Positions 13,268 to 20,310 of a stretch of DNA of 64,000 bases are shown piece after piece. The translations under genes were made by a program, and so were the position numbers. The notes under the pieces are model-generated. The model did no database searches and was not told where the DNA came from. It worked only from the letters and a program-made list of their open reading frames with translations. This stretch comes from NAT127 sp041655035 (GTDB lineage: Bacteria; Pseudomonadota; Gammaproteobacteria; Pseudomonadales; Porticoccaceae): assembly GCA_041655035.1 (NCBI GenBank), contig JBAZCN010000003.1, positions 1-64,000 on the forward strand, read 5' to 3'. Each line of letters begins with the position of its first letter. Position 1 is the stretch's first letter.

Positions 13268-15300
13268 TACGCCGCTACCTCTTCTGGGTGGTATTTCTTG
13301 AACGGCAGGCTTTGCAGGTGCTTGCCGAAGTAGGTGCCGACGGATTCGGCCCCGATGAAGTCGGCATGCGTCTGCGGGTCTACGTCCGGGTAGTGATAGA
13401 TCGCGCCGTTCCCGCGTGTGAACGTCACGGCCAGGGTGCGGGTGGCTTCGTCGTAGCCGATAGCCTTGATCTTGTTGGATTCCACCGGCTCCATGGGGAT
13501 GTGCTGGTAGGTTGCTGCGTCATCAAAAGCGGCTGCTGGGGTACGTGCCATGTCGTGGCTCCTTTCTTGGGGTTGGTTGATCTGCGCTGCATGGGCGCGC
13601 GCAGCAGACGTGAGGCGCGCGATCAGGGCTTGGCAGATTCGGGGGAAATCGCTCTCGTGATAGAGCTTTGCGGACTTCTCGGTGGCCGCATGCGCAAAGC
13701 CAATGTTCGCCAGCCCGTCAGCGGTCAGCGTGATGGGCGACAGGCGTTCATTGATCTGGCCCAGGCGGAGCGTGGGCGCGGAGTCAGCGGCCTCCGGTGT
13801 TGGCTGCTCATCCAGCAGGCCGCTGAAGGTGCTGGTGCCAACAAAGGCGGGCGACTGGCTCGCTAGGCTGGCCGGGCCGTTGTTTTCAATGACTGTGGCG
13901 GCGGGCGATTCGATAGCTGTATTGGCCTTTGCTTCTGCCGGGAGCTGCTGCGCCTCTTGCTCAAGCTCCTTGCGGATTTGTTCACGCTGCTCTTCAAGTC
14001 GGTCGGCTTCGGCCTTTTCGTGCGCCTCGATGCGGGTGGTGATCGTCAGGGCGAAGTCTTCCAGCGGCTTGGCGATGAGCTGCTGCAAGTCGGCCAGCAG
14101 GGCGCGGTGCTGCGATGCGTTCTCTTCCACCCAGAGCAGCTTTTCATGGACTTCGGCGGCGATCTTGTCGGCGTCGATTTTGCCGTTTGCCAGGGCGGTG
14201 TCGAGCTTGTCCTGCATGCTCGTGAACGTGCGCAGCCCTTTGATGGCGGCGGCGAAGTCGGGCGCCCTAACGTCGATGCGGACGCCCTGGATGCCTTTTT
14301 GCAGGTCGGCAACGTAGCTGGTGAATGCCTGCGCTGCGTTGCGCACAATCTCTTCGCGCCTGCGCTTTTTCTCGGCCTCCAGCAAGCGTTCAGCGATCAG
14401 GCGGTTGTCGCGCACCAGCTTCGCCAGCATGTTTTTATGCCGCTTGGCCTCGTCCACGCTCTGGATCTGCGCCAGCATCATGTCTTCGGCGGCGTCGAGC
14501 TTTTCCTCGGCCTCCTTCATGGCCTTGATCTGCCGGTCGAGGTCAACGAAATCCTGGTCGCTCTCCGGCTTGCGAATCAGCTTGTTGTCCAGGAAGTCTT
14601 GCAACGCTTGCTCGAAGACTTTGAAGTTGTCGATCACGTCGATCTGGCCGGACACACGTACCGAAACTGCGGGCAGAGACTGCACCGGCTCGGCCACCAG
14701 CACCGGCACGACCTCGGGCAGCTCGTAGCCTGCCAGGTCGCGGTCAAACTGCGCCCAGCCCGCCTTGATTCGTTCTTGCCAGTCGGGGTCTGGGAAGACC
14801 TCCATCCACTCCATCTTGTCGGGAGTGCCGTCCGACACAACGAAGATCACCCGGCGCGCGCCGGTGATGAGCAGGATTTGCTGGCACTGCGGCATGTGCT
14901 CTTCGGGCAGGACGCCTGTGGCCACCGATTCGGCCAGCGCGGCGTTCCATTGTTTGTGCTCAAAGGCGGTGTCGCCGTCCAGGGTCAGACCGTCGCATGA
15001 CGCGGACAGGTGGCCGCCTTCGTCTTCATTCGAGCACGTTACCGGGTACAAGTCGTCACCGGCGATTTCTTCCGCAAGCGGGCGGGCCTTGGCTTCGACC
15101 TTGTGGCCGTAGTCCAGGATGTGCTCCTGCACCCAGTCCGAAAACTCCTTGGGGGTGCCGGTGTGCTTCATGCGCAGCAGCTCGGAGCGGGTCGTTTTTT
15201 TCGACAGGCCCAGCATGGCGGCGGCTTCGCTGGCGCCGTGGTGTTCCAGCCGGAATGCCTGCCACTCCGGGCTACCCTGGACAAGATTGTGGATCTTCAT
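13267..15300 (-). CDS. YqaJ-like viral recombinase/exonuclease fused to a KTSC domain
   Basis: 677 residues. Residues about 5-200 are a YqaJ/lambda-exonuclease PD-(D/E)XK domain: QGSPEWQAFRLEHHGASEAA, LSASCDGLT and EHKQW supply the catalytic pattern. Residues about 230-450 form long charged coiled coils. The last ~70 residues are a KTSC domain (VESNKIKAIGYD, GAIYHYPDVD, SVGTYFGKHLQ). The enzyme should resect 5' ends to give ssDNA for the ERF annealase encoded just upstream. The fusion is unusual. A strong ribosome-binding site and ATG (13551) lie directly before the KTSC part, so this domain may also be made alone. Confidence 0.85.
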   Translation of the reverse strand: MKIHNLVQGSPEWQAFRLEHHGASEAAAMLGLSKKTTRSELLRMKHTGTPKEFSDWVQEHILDYGHKVEAKARPLAEEIAGDDLYPVTCSNEDEGGHLSASCDGLTLDGDTAFEHKQWNAALAESVATGVLPEEHMPQCQQILLITGARRVIFVVSDGTPDKMEWMEVFPDPDWQERIKAGWAQFDRDLAGYELPEVVPVLVAEPVQSLPAVSVRVSGQIDVIDNFKVFEQALQDFLDNKLIRKPESDQDFVDLDRQIKAMKEAEEKLDAAEDMMLAQIQSVDEAKRHKNMLAKLVRDNRLIAERLLEAEKKRRREEIVRNAAQAFTSYVADLQKGIQGVRIDVRAPDFAAAIKGLRTFTSMQDKLDTALANGKIDADKIAAEVHEKLLWVEENASQHRALLADLQQLIAKPLEDFALTITTRIEAHEKAEADRLEEQREQIRKELEQEAQQLPAEAKANTAIESPAATVIENNGPASLASQSPAFVGTSTFSGLLDEQPTPEAADSAPTLRLGQINERLSPITLTADGLANIGFAHAATEKSAKLYHESDFPRICQALIARLTSAARAHAAQINQPQERSHDMARTPAAAFDDAATYQHIPMEPVESNKIKAIGYDEATRTLAVTFTRGNGAIYHYPDVDPQTHADFIGAESVGTYFGKHLQSLPFKKYHPEEVAA
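13549..13567 (-). promoter_or_regulatory. Strong internal ribosome-binding site before KTSC domain
   Basis: On the minus strand AAAGGAG lies seven bases before ATG 13551, in frame within the YqaJ-KTSC gene. It would start a 94-residue KTSC protein (MARTPAAAFDDAA...). Internal sites of this quality are rarely chance. Confidence 0.55.
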
Positions 15301-15306
15301 TTGGTG

Positions 15307-16005
15307 TTACTCCGTTTTTGCCCAGGACGCGATTTCGGCTTTTTGCTCGTCGGTCAGCAGGGTTTTGGTTTCGATCATGGCGATCATGTCGGCCACCGGC
15401 TTTCCAGCCGTGACCAGCCGCTTCCAGCCTTCGGTTTTCTGCGCGAAGGTGTCGGGGGTGCATTCAGGGAGTCCGCCTGGCTCCGTGCGGGTGGCGGGTT
15501 TGTTGGAGCGGGCCGCGTCGTTCGATTTGCCCTTGGTTGGCGCATCCTGAACAGGCGCGCCGTCCTCGTCCAAGTCGTCGTCGGACGTGAGACCCAGGAT
15601 TGCGCCGTAGGCATAGCGCCGTAGGTATGTCACGACGGCGCCGAACGCCTTGGGGTCGTGGAAGTCGTTCGCAACTTTCAGGCGTGACGTGACTGTTCCG
15701 CCGTCTTTGTGTCCGAGAATCGTCTCGATGACGGCCTCTGGAACCCGGCCCTCAAGGTCGTTGATGGGTTGGATGACGAACAGCCCGTTGTCCGCCAGCG
15801 GCTGCTTGACCGATTCACGCATGACAGACAGGTCGGCGTAGCGGAATGAGTACGGCGCGCTGTCACGCGGCCTGATTTGAACCAGACGGTTCTTCTTGAT
15901 TTCGGGGAAAGCGCCCTGGGCCACGGCCAGCGCGGCAAACAGGGCATTCCTGCCGGGGTGATCTGCAATCGTGGTGCGATTTTCAATGATCGGGATGGTG
16001 CTCAT
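15307..16005 (-). CDS. erf: ERF-family single-strand annealing protein
   Basis: 232 residues from ATG 16005 (GAGGAATC upstream; a longer frame adds six codons). ERF core: NALFAALAVAQGAFPEIKKN, FRYADLSVMRESVKQPLADN, then FHDPKAFGAVVTYLRRYAYG, the typical ERF signature. A Pro/Lys-rich linker and a helical tail follow. It anneals complementary ssDNA in phage recombination and pairs with the YqaJ nuclease 6 bp downstream, like lambda Red or P22 Erf systems. Confidence 0.92.
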   Translation of the reverse strand: MSTIPIIENRTTIADHPGRNALFAALAVAQGAFPEIKKNRLVQIRPRDSAPYSFRYADLSVMRESVKQPLADNGLFVIQPINDLEGRVPEAVIETILGHKDGGTVTSRLKVANDFHDPKAFGAVVTYLRRYAYGAILGLTSDDDLDEDGAPVQDAPTKGKSNDAARSNKPATRTEPGGLPECTPDTFAQKTEGWKRLVTAGKPVADMIAMIETKTLLTDEQKAEIASWAKTE

Positions 16006-16015
16006 GGTTGATTCC

Positions 16016-16411
16016 TCATGCATCGCAGCTTGAGCAGCGCCGACTGCTGCAACCTGCGCAGGGGTGGTTCTCTGCCTCTTTGTTGATCTGCCGTTCCGCT
16101 TCGCTGCGGGCGGCGGCTTCCCAGTAATCGCGCGTCAGCTTTTCCAGCGCCTGGCCCGCTGCTGCCGTGTCACCCTCGCGCAGCAAGTCGGCCAGGCGCG
16201 TCACCGCCTGGTCGTCGGCTTCGCACAGGGCTTCGCATAGGTTCTGCGGGTCGAATGGCGTAAAGCCGGGCGTCTCCATCAGCTCGGCGGCGCGGTCGCC
16301 AATGGCGGAGTCGCTGGGGCCGTCATCGTCGGCCCTGGGGTCGTTGGGGTGGCCGCTGTATGGCGGCCATGTTGCTTAGTCGCCGAAGCCGGGCATGGAT
16401 GTCAGGTTCAT
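16016..16411 (-). pseudogene. Small early gene interrupted by an in-frame TAA
   Basis: A good start (ATG 16411 with AAAGGTG upstream) gives MNLTSMPGFGD and then TAA at 16376-16378. The same frame continues without a stop for 120 codons: ATWPPYSGHPNDPRADDDG..., then METPGFTPFDPQNL from ATG 16279, ending with a cysteine-rich tail (CAGCSSRRCSSC). Protein-like composition on both sides suggests one 131-residue gene with a GAA-to-TAA type nonsense change. The 87-residue part from ATG 16279 could still be made, but its ribosome-binding site is poor. Function unknown. Confidence 0.6.
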
Positions 16412-16515
16412 AGCGTCACCTTTGCCAAGCCCCAGGAACGGCGGCGGCCATAGCCGCACCGGCGGTAGTGCCGGTAGTCGGCAAAGAGCTTCAGCGTCTT
16501 GCGGATTCTCTTCAT
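16408..16515 (-). CDS. Very small basic protein
   Basis: 35 residues, MKRIRKTLKLFADYRHYRR then CGYGRRRSWGLAKVTL. Its ATG overlaps the preceding stop and its stop overlaps the next ATG (both ATGA), so it is framed by coupled genes. Short Arg/Tyr-rich proteins of this kind are common in early phage operons. Role unknown. Confidence 0.55.
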   Translation of the reverse strand: MKRIRKTLKLFADYRHYRRCGYGRRRSWGLAKVTL

Positions 16516-16712
16516 CGCGCGGCCCTCACGCTGACTTTGCAGAACCCGAACCGCTCAAAAGCGTCAATCGCCGCGCCGCAGGTGCTGCGGTGCAGGGCGG
16601 TGTAGCTATGGCGGTCGCCGGATGCCGTGGTTACGTTCACCTGGCAGGGGATAAGCCGGGTGGCAGGACGCGCGGCAGGGGATGCCGCACTTTTCAATGT
16701 CGTGGCGCCCAT
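16512..16712 (-). CDS. Small hypothetical protein
   Basis: 66 residues, with VNVTTASGDRHSYTALHRS and AIDAFERFGFCKVSVR, a small alpha/beta fold seen in many phages of this kind. ATG 16712 has AAAGGAG six bases upstream. It is the first gene after the terminator that follows the VR2 gene. Function unknown. Confidence 0.65.
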   Translation of the reverse strand: MGATTLKSAASPAARPATRLIPCQVNVTTASGDRHSYTALHRSTCGAAIDAFERFGFCKVSVRAAR

Positions 16713-16729
16713 ATCGCGCTCCTTTGTCT

Positions 16730-16758
16730 GAAAAAAGAAAACGCCCCTGGCGGGGCGT
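16730..16758 (-). terminator. Terminator after the VR2 gene
   Basis: On the minus strand ACGCCCC-GCCA-GGGGCGT is followed by TTTCTTTTTT. It separates the variable protein gene from the recombination genes in the same direction. Confidence 0.85.
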
Positions 16759-16766
16759 TTGGGTGC

Positions 16767-16783
16767 GGCCCGCTCGGCGGGCC
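16767..16783 (-). other. Hairpin downstream of VR2
   Basis: GGCCCGC-CGA-GCGGGCC (minus strand) begins 38 bp after VR2, close to the 40 bp seen for the hairpin after VR1. It is separate from the terminator and has no T-run. It is a candidate retrohoming-enhancing structure. Confidence 0.5.
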
Positions 16784-16814
16784 TTCCCGGTCATGACACA
16801 AGTCTCAAAAGGCA

Positions 16815-17780
16815 CTACACCTTTGCGAGACGACCCCCGAGAAGGGAGTAGGAGATCTCCGCGCCGTCGTAGACGTTGAGATGGAAGAGGCCAGCGTCCT
16901 CGCCGCCGCCCCAATTGCCGCCGTGGTAGGCAACGGCGTTGCGGCAGGCCCAAAAGTAGTCACCGAACGCGCTCTTGTCGCGGTCGTCATACGTCTTCTT
17001 GGGTAGGAACATCGCGCCAAGGTCGAAACCTTCACCGCTTCTGTTCGAGCGGCGGCGGAACCATCCGCTGTCGGGAGCCTGAACGCCGGTGTTGCGATAC
17101 TCGCGGCTGCCGCCTTCATCCCAGACCAGGTAGCGGCCTTCGTTGTCAGTGCGCAGGCCGTCCACCATCTGCCAGACGTTGCCCCACAGGCCGCTGATGC
17201 CGCGCCACGACGCGCTCATTACGCGGGGGTCGTCCACCGGCTGTACGCCGCCGCCGTCAACATGACCACGGGCGATAGCGGTCTGGGCATCCGGGGTGCC
17301 TAGCTCGATAAGTGCCAGCATCTGCACCGCCGCAAGCTGGTGGGCGCTCCACAGCATCCAGCCGTCGCCGCGCGCTGCGGCGCGGGCCTGCATGGTCGGG
17401 AAGTCGATATTGGTCAGCGGCATATGTCCGGGCTGGCTGCCCAGCATGTCGCCGTCCGGGGTGCCTTGGTACGCGCCCAACCAGAACCGGCCAAGGTCTT
17501 CGCCCTGGTGGCGGAACGCCGGGTGCAGCTTGAAGCCGTCTTCCGGGCCGGGGCTGCACCAGATTGCCTTCTTACCGGCGTTGTCGCCGTGCTTGATGGT
17601 CGTGGAGCGGTAGTAGTAGGCGGGGATCTCGATCATGTGCTGATCGTCAAAGAGTGCGGGCTTGATGCCTGCATAGAGCGCGTCGAATGCGCCCGGCTCG
17701 ACTTCGACGCTGTTGCCGTCGGCGTCAACGCGCTGCCAGTCGGTCAGTTTCTTGCCGACGATGATTCCTTGAATGCTCAT
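16815..17780 (-). CDS. DGR2 variable target, CLec / FGE-like protein
   Basis: A 321-residue protein with a formylglycine-generating-enzyme-like CLec fold, as in many DGR targets: AYYYRSTTI, DGWMLWSAHQLAAVQMLALI, SGLWGNVWQMVDGL, and a C-terminal GGNW...AGLFHLN...GGR motif. VR2 covers residues about 286-320, ending one codon before the stop. Compared with the template, six Asn codons have become Gly, Asp, Tyr, Asp, Tyr and Leu. It has no signal peptide and lies in the early leftward operon next to an SPFH-like membrane protein, not among tail genes. ATG 17780 follows AAGGA. The binding partner is unknown. Confidence 0.9.
   Translation of the reverse strand: MSIQGIIVGKKLTDWQRVDADGNSVEVEPGAFDALYAGIKPALFDDQHMIEIPAYYYRSTTIKHGDNAGKKAIWCSPGPEDGFKLHPAFRHQGEDLGRFWLGAYQGTPDGDMLGSQPGHMPLTNIDFPTMQARAAARGDGWMLWSAHQLAAVQMLALIELGTPDAQTAIARGHVDGGGVQPVDDPRVMSASWRGISGLWGNVWQMVDGLRTDNEGRYLVWDEGGSREYRNTGVQAPDSGWFRRRSNRSGEGFDLGAMFLPKKTYDDRDKSAFGDYFWACRNAVAYHGGNWGGGEDAGLFHLNVYDGAEISYSLLGGRLAKV
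16822..16923 (-). repeat. Variable repeat VR2 of DGR2
   Basis: 102 bp aligned to TR2 (2743-2844) on the opposite strand. All 8 differences are at template adenines. The GC-rich 3' end (ggggg tcgtctcgc, then aaa) is identical, and the first non-adenine difference is at 16821. It lies at the extreme C-terminus of the target, 14 kb from its template. Confidence 0.95.
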
Positions 17781-17804
17781 GGGTGGATTCCTTGATAGGG
17801 AGGG

Positions 17805-18278
17805 TTACTGCTGGGGTTTGAGGCGGCTTGCTTCGAGAATCGGCAAACCGGCTTCGGTCGGAACGTAGATCACCTGGGCGCCCTGCGCGCGGGCTTCTTT
17901 CAGGCTTTCGATATGCAGGTAGCGCAGGTAGCCTTCAGGGCCGCCCAGGCCGTCGGCCACGATGCGGTTTGCTTCGGCCACGCCAAGCGCGCGGGTGATT
18001 TCGGCGTCGGCCAGCGCCTGGGCCGAATCCTTGATTGCCGCCGCTTCGAGCACCTTGATCTGTCGGTTGAACTCGGCCTCGGCCAGTTGGGCCTTGCCGG
18101 ACATCGAGCGCTGCCAGACGTTGGCGTAGGGGTAGGCCAGTAGCCCGGCTATGGCGATGATGACGCCGACGGCGATGGTGACAAGCCCTGGCGTTGAGCT
18201 GCGCAGCGAGTCGGCCAGGACGTAGCCGACAAAGCCGACGATGAGGCCAATGATGAGAATGACGATGGTGATAAGCAT
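17805..18278 (-). CDS. SPFH/HflC-like membrane protein
   Basis: 157 residues. Two N-terminal membrane helices (about 2-22, ITIVILIIGLIVGFVGYVLA; about 32-52, LVTIAVGVIIAIAGLLAYPY), then a long Ala/Glu-rich coiled coil (EFNRQIKVLEAAAIKDSAQA, AEANRIVADGLGGPEGYLRY) ending VIYVPTEAGLPILEA. The second half resembles the C-terminal region of SPFH (prohibitin/HflC/stomatin) proteins, but the SPFH globular domain itself is missing. It is 24 bp upstream of the VR2 gene in the same operon, so the two may act together at the membrane. Confidence 0.65.
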   Translation of the reverse strand: MLITIVILIIGLIVGFVGYVLADSLRSSTPGLVTIAVGVIIAIAGLLAYPYANVWQRSMSGKAQLAEAEFNRQIKVLEAAAIKDSAQALADAEITRALGVAEANRIVADGLGGPEGYLRYLHIESLKEARAQGAQVIYVPTEAGLPILEASRLKPQQ

Positions 18279-18313
18279 GGGGTGGTGGTTCCTGTGGTGG
18301 GGTGGTTGGTAAT

Positions 18314-18577
18314 TCAGTCGAGTCCGGTTTCTCGGGGTGCGGTGCGGACGAGCCGCGCGGCTTCCTCAAAAGCCTGGGCCAGCCTCTCTCTGCGCTTTGC
18401 CGATTTAGGAAGCCAAAACGTGACGGCACTGCGGTCGTCGTCTTCTGGCGGGTGGTGCAGGCGTTCGCTGCTGTGCAGGATGAACTGGACGGCGCTGTAC
18501 ACCGCGCCGGTGTTGCTGCCTTTCTCGACGGGCAGAACTTCGTCGGTCAGCTCTTGGCTGTAAACATTCACTCGCAT
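18314..18577 (-). CDS. Hypothetical early protein
   Basis: 87 residues with VNVYSQELTDEVLPVEKG near the start and FWLPKSAKRRERLAQAFEEA near the end. It overlaps the upstream gene by 10 bp. Found in a run of short early genes; function unknown. Confidence 0.65.
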   Translation of the reverse strand: MRVNVYSQELTDEVLPVEKGSNTGAVYSAVQFILHSSERLHHPPEDDDRSAVTFWLPKSAKRRERLAQAFEEAARLVRTAPRETGLD

Positions 18578-18963
18578 ATCGGGGTCTCTGTCGGCGTTTT
18601 ATCCGGGATGGTTGGGGTGATTCGGGCTATCCGTTTTCGGATTTCTTGCTCGATGACGGTGTAGGCGCGCGCCTGGCCGGTGTGCTCAAGATTCCAGTTC
18701 CGGGCGTGGATGTCGTCGTCATCGGTTTCTCGGTTGGCAAGCGCGCCCAGGTAGTGTTCGGACGCGAACGCCAAGAGTGATTCGAGTGCGGCCAGCGTCT
18801 GCGCATTGGCGTAGGCTTTCGCACTGGCTGCGGTCACAAGGTCGTGCCGCTCTGTGCCTGCGGACAAGTCCATATCGCCGCGCATGCTCAAGCTCACGCC
18901 GCGATGGTCGCCGTTCACATACAGATAGGCTTCGACCTCGGGCTGGGCTTGCTTGGATGTCAT
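18568..18963 (-). CDS. Hypothetical early protein
   Basis: 131 residues. N-terminal beta region (EVEAYLYVNGDHRGVSLSMRG) and helical C-terminal half (YANAQTLAALESLLAFASEH). ATGA overlap with the gene upstream indicates coupling. No recognised family. Confidence 0.65.
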   Translation of the reverse strand: MTSKQAQPEVEAYLYVNGDHRGVSLSMRGDMDLSAGTERHDLVTAASAKAYANAQTLAALESLLAFASEHYLGALANRETDDDDIHARNWNLEHTGQARAYTVIEQEIRKRIARITPTIPDKTPTETPICE

Positions 18964-19481
18964 GCCGTGCTCCTTTCTCGCGCTATGGGGATGCCCTTGT
19001 CGTTTTTGTCGGCCAGGATGACCAGGCCACCAACTACGGCCAGGACGGATGCGCCGTCGTGCTCCTGCATGTAGGCGTTGGCTGCGCGCTCGCCCTCGGG
19101 GTCGTCCGGGAACGTCGCCAGGACGCGGAAGCGCCTGCCCATGGTCAGGTAGAAGCCGTGGCCGTCGCGCGCCGCTACCGCGTTGTTCGCAATGTCCAGG
19201 TCGGACGGCCCGTAGTCGTCCATGACCGTTCGCGCTCGTTCGTCGGGTATCTCCGTTTGCACACGCTCGGCGGGAATCCGTTCGACGGCAAGGCGCGGGA
19301 TGTTGTGCGCGATGCGCAGGCCGCTGCCGTCCAGCTCAACGAAGTGCTCGGAGTCGTCAAAATGGATGGTCAGCATCCCGCAGTCATCACCAACGATGTC
19401 GCCGGTGGCGCCTTCCTGGGCCTTCAGTCGGCCATCGGCGAAATGCGTGTTGCGGAGCAGTCGTGCTCGTTCGAATGCCAT
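18960..19481 (-). CDS. Hypothetical early protein
   Basis: 173 residues: MAFERARLLRNTHFADGRL, a beta-rich middle with repeated acidic strands, and a glycine-rich hydrophobic segment ASVLAVVGGLVILAD. No family recognised. It has a good position after the first gene of the left operon (20-bp gap). Confidence 0.65.
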   Translation of the reverse strand: MAFERARLLRNTHFADGRLKAQEGATGDIVGDDCGMLTIHFDDSEHFVELDGSGLRIAHNIPRLAVERIPAERVQTEIPDERARTVMDDYGPSDLDIANNAVAARDGHGFYLTMGRRFRVLATFPDDPEGERAANAYMQEHDGASVLAVVGGLVILADKNDKGIPIARERSTA

Positions 19482-19501
19482 ATTGGGTTCCTTTTGGTGG
19501 G

Positions 19502-19852
19502 TTACTTCGGCGGCAGGCCGTTCAGGGCGGCCTGGAGCGCGTCCTTGATTTGCTGCAAGTCCTGCCGGGTGAACTCCGGTACGTCGTCATCGTCGTCGTA
19601 GTGGGTGCGGTGTTCCGGCAGGTCGTCTGCGTTGATTTGGTCGGCCAGGCGCAGCGCGTCGTTGATGAGGCTGCGGTGGACGACGCACATTTGCACCCGG
19701 TAAAGCTCGCGTACGCACTGGTCGTAGATGGCTGGCGTCCAGCCCTCCGGTTCGAGTTTCCCGTATACCTCCAGCATGGTTTCCAGCGCTTTAGCGTTTC
19801 GCTGGTTGGCGGATAGTGCGTATTCGAGCTGGTGTTTTAAGCCTGCGGTCAT
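19502..19852 (-). CDS. First gene of the left operon, hypothetical
   Basis: 116 residues, helical (LKHQLEYALSANQRNAKALE), with an acidic stretch HYDDDDDVPEF and helix TRQDLQQIKDALQAALNGL. AGGAGG lies five bases before ATG 19852. It is the first gene downstream of the leftward promoter and the boxA leader, the place where lambda has N, but it is not N-like in sequence (acidic, not arginine-rich). Confidence 0.7.
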   Translation of the reverse strand: MTAGLKHQLEYALSANQRNAKALETMLEVYGKLEPEGWTPAIYDQCVRELYRVQMCVVHRSLINDALRLADQINADDLPEHRTHYDDDDDVPEFTRQDLQQIKDALQAALNGLPPK

Positions 19853-20117
19853 AAAAGCCTCCTGTTATCGGGAACTGGCCTGCATGCAAGCCGGTTTCGG
19901 ATAAGGCCCGTTGCCGGGCCTGGGTGGGGTGCCGGGATTCCAACCGGCGTAACCGTTTCTCGTCTTGGCCGTCTTCGCCTCACTCTGTTTGCCCGTGTAC
20001 GCGCTTTGGCGGCTGGGTACGGCAGAGACACCGCGCGCCGACCGGCCCATGCCCAGGGCGGCGCTATTTGTGCCGGGGAACCCTCGCGTCGGGGAGGGAG
20101 CAACATCGGCGGATTCG

Positions 20118-20130
20118 TTGTTAAAGAGCG
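20118..20130 (-). promoter_or_regulatory. boxA-like antitermination signal in the left leader
   Basis: The minus strand reads CGCTCTTTAACAA, nearly identical to the ribosomal-RNA boxA (TGCTCTTTAACAA) that binds NusB/NusE. It sits about 40 bp downstream of the leftward promoter. The leader between 19853 and this site holds no convincing gene. It would let transcription pass the hairpin terminators at 16.7 and 8.05 kb. Confidence 0.7.
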
Positions 20131-20167
20131 GGTGCGTTGCCGGGCGTTGCCCGGTGCTGCGATAGTC

Positions 20168-20209
20168 GTAACTATAGTTACCGTAGGAAGAGTTGTCAAC
20201 TATGGTTAC
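20168..20209 (-). promoter_or_regulatory. Left operators (OL-like)
   Basis: GTAACTATAGTTAC, a perfect 14-bp palindrome at 20168-20181, and the imperfect copy TCAACTATGGTTAC at 20196-20209. The first is identical to the right-hand operator at 21650-21663. Both overlap the leftward promoter elements, so the repressor would block it. Confidence 0.85.
20171..20199 (-). promoter_or_regulatory. Leftward early promoter (PL-like)
   Basis: On the minus strand TTGACA (20199-20194), 17 bp, TATAGT (20176-20171): a near-consensus sigma-70 promoter. The -10 lies inside the palindromic operator and the -35 touches the second operator. It drives the leftward early operon. Confidence 0.85.
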
Positions 20210-20218
20210 CTGAAGGCG

Positions 20219-20244
20219 AAAAAAAACCCGCCGGAAAGGGCGGG
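20219..20244 (-). terminator. Terminator after the repressor-linked gene
   Basis: On the minus strand CCCGCC-CTTTCC-GGCGGG is followed by eight T. It ends transcripts coming from the repressor and the 20311-21066 gene just before the leftward promoter. Between it and the stop at 20311 nothing else is visible. Confidence 0.85.
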
Positions 20245-20310
20245 CTTGTTCGAAGCGAAAGGGCGGCGGGGACTACATCACAGTCGTCTATCGTCTATGT
20301 GGGGGCATTG

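Noticed and set aside
13957..15000. 347-codon plus-strand frame
   Set aside because: Shadow of the YqaJ-KTSC gene; composition shows no protein features.
19849..20199. 116-codon minus-strand frame rich in Arg and Pro
   Set aside because: It covers the boxA leader and operators, has no good start and composition typical of non-coding GC-rich DNA.
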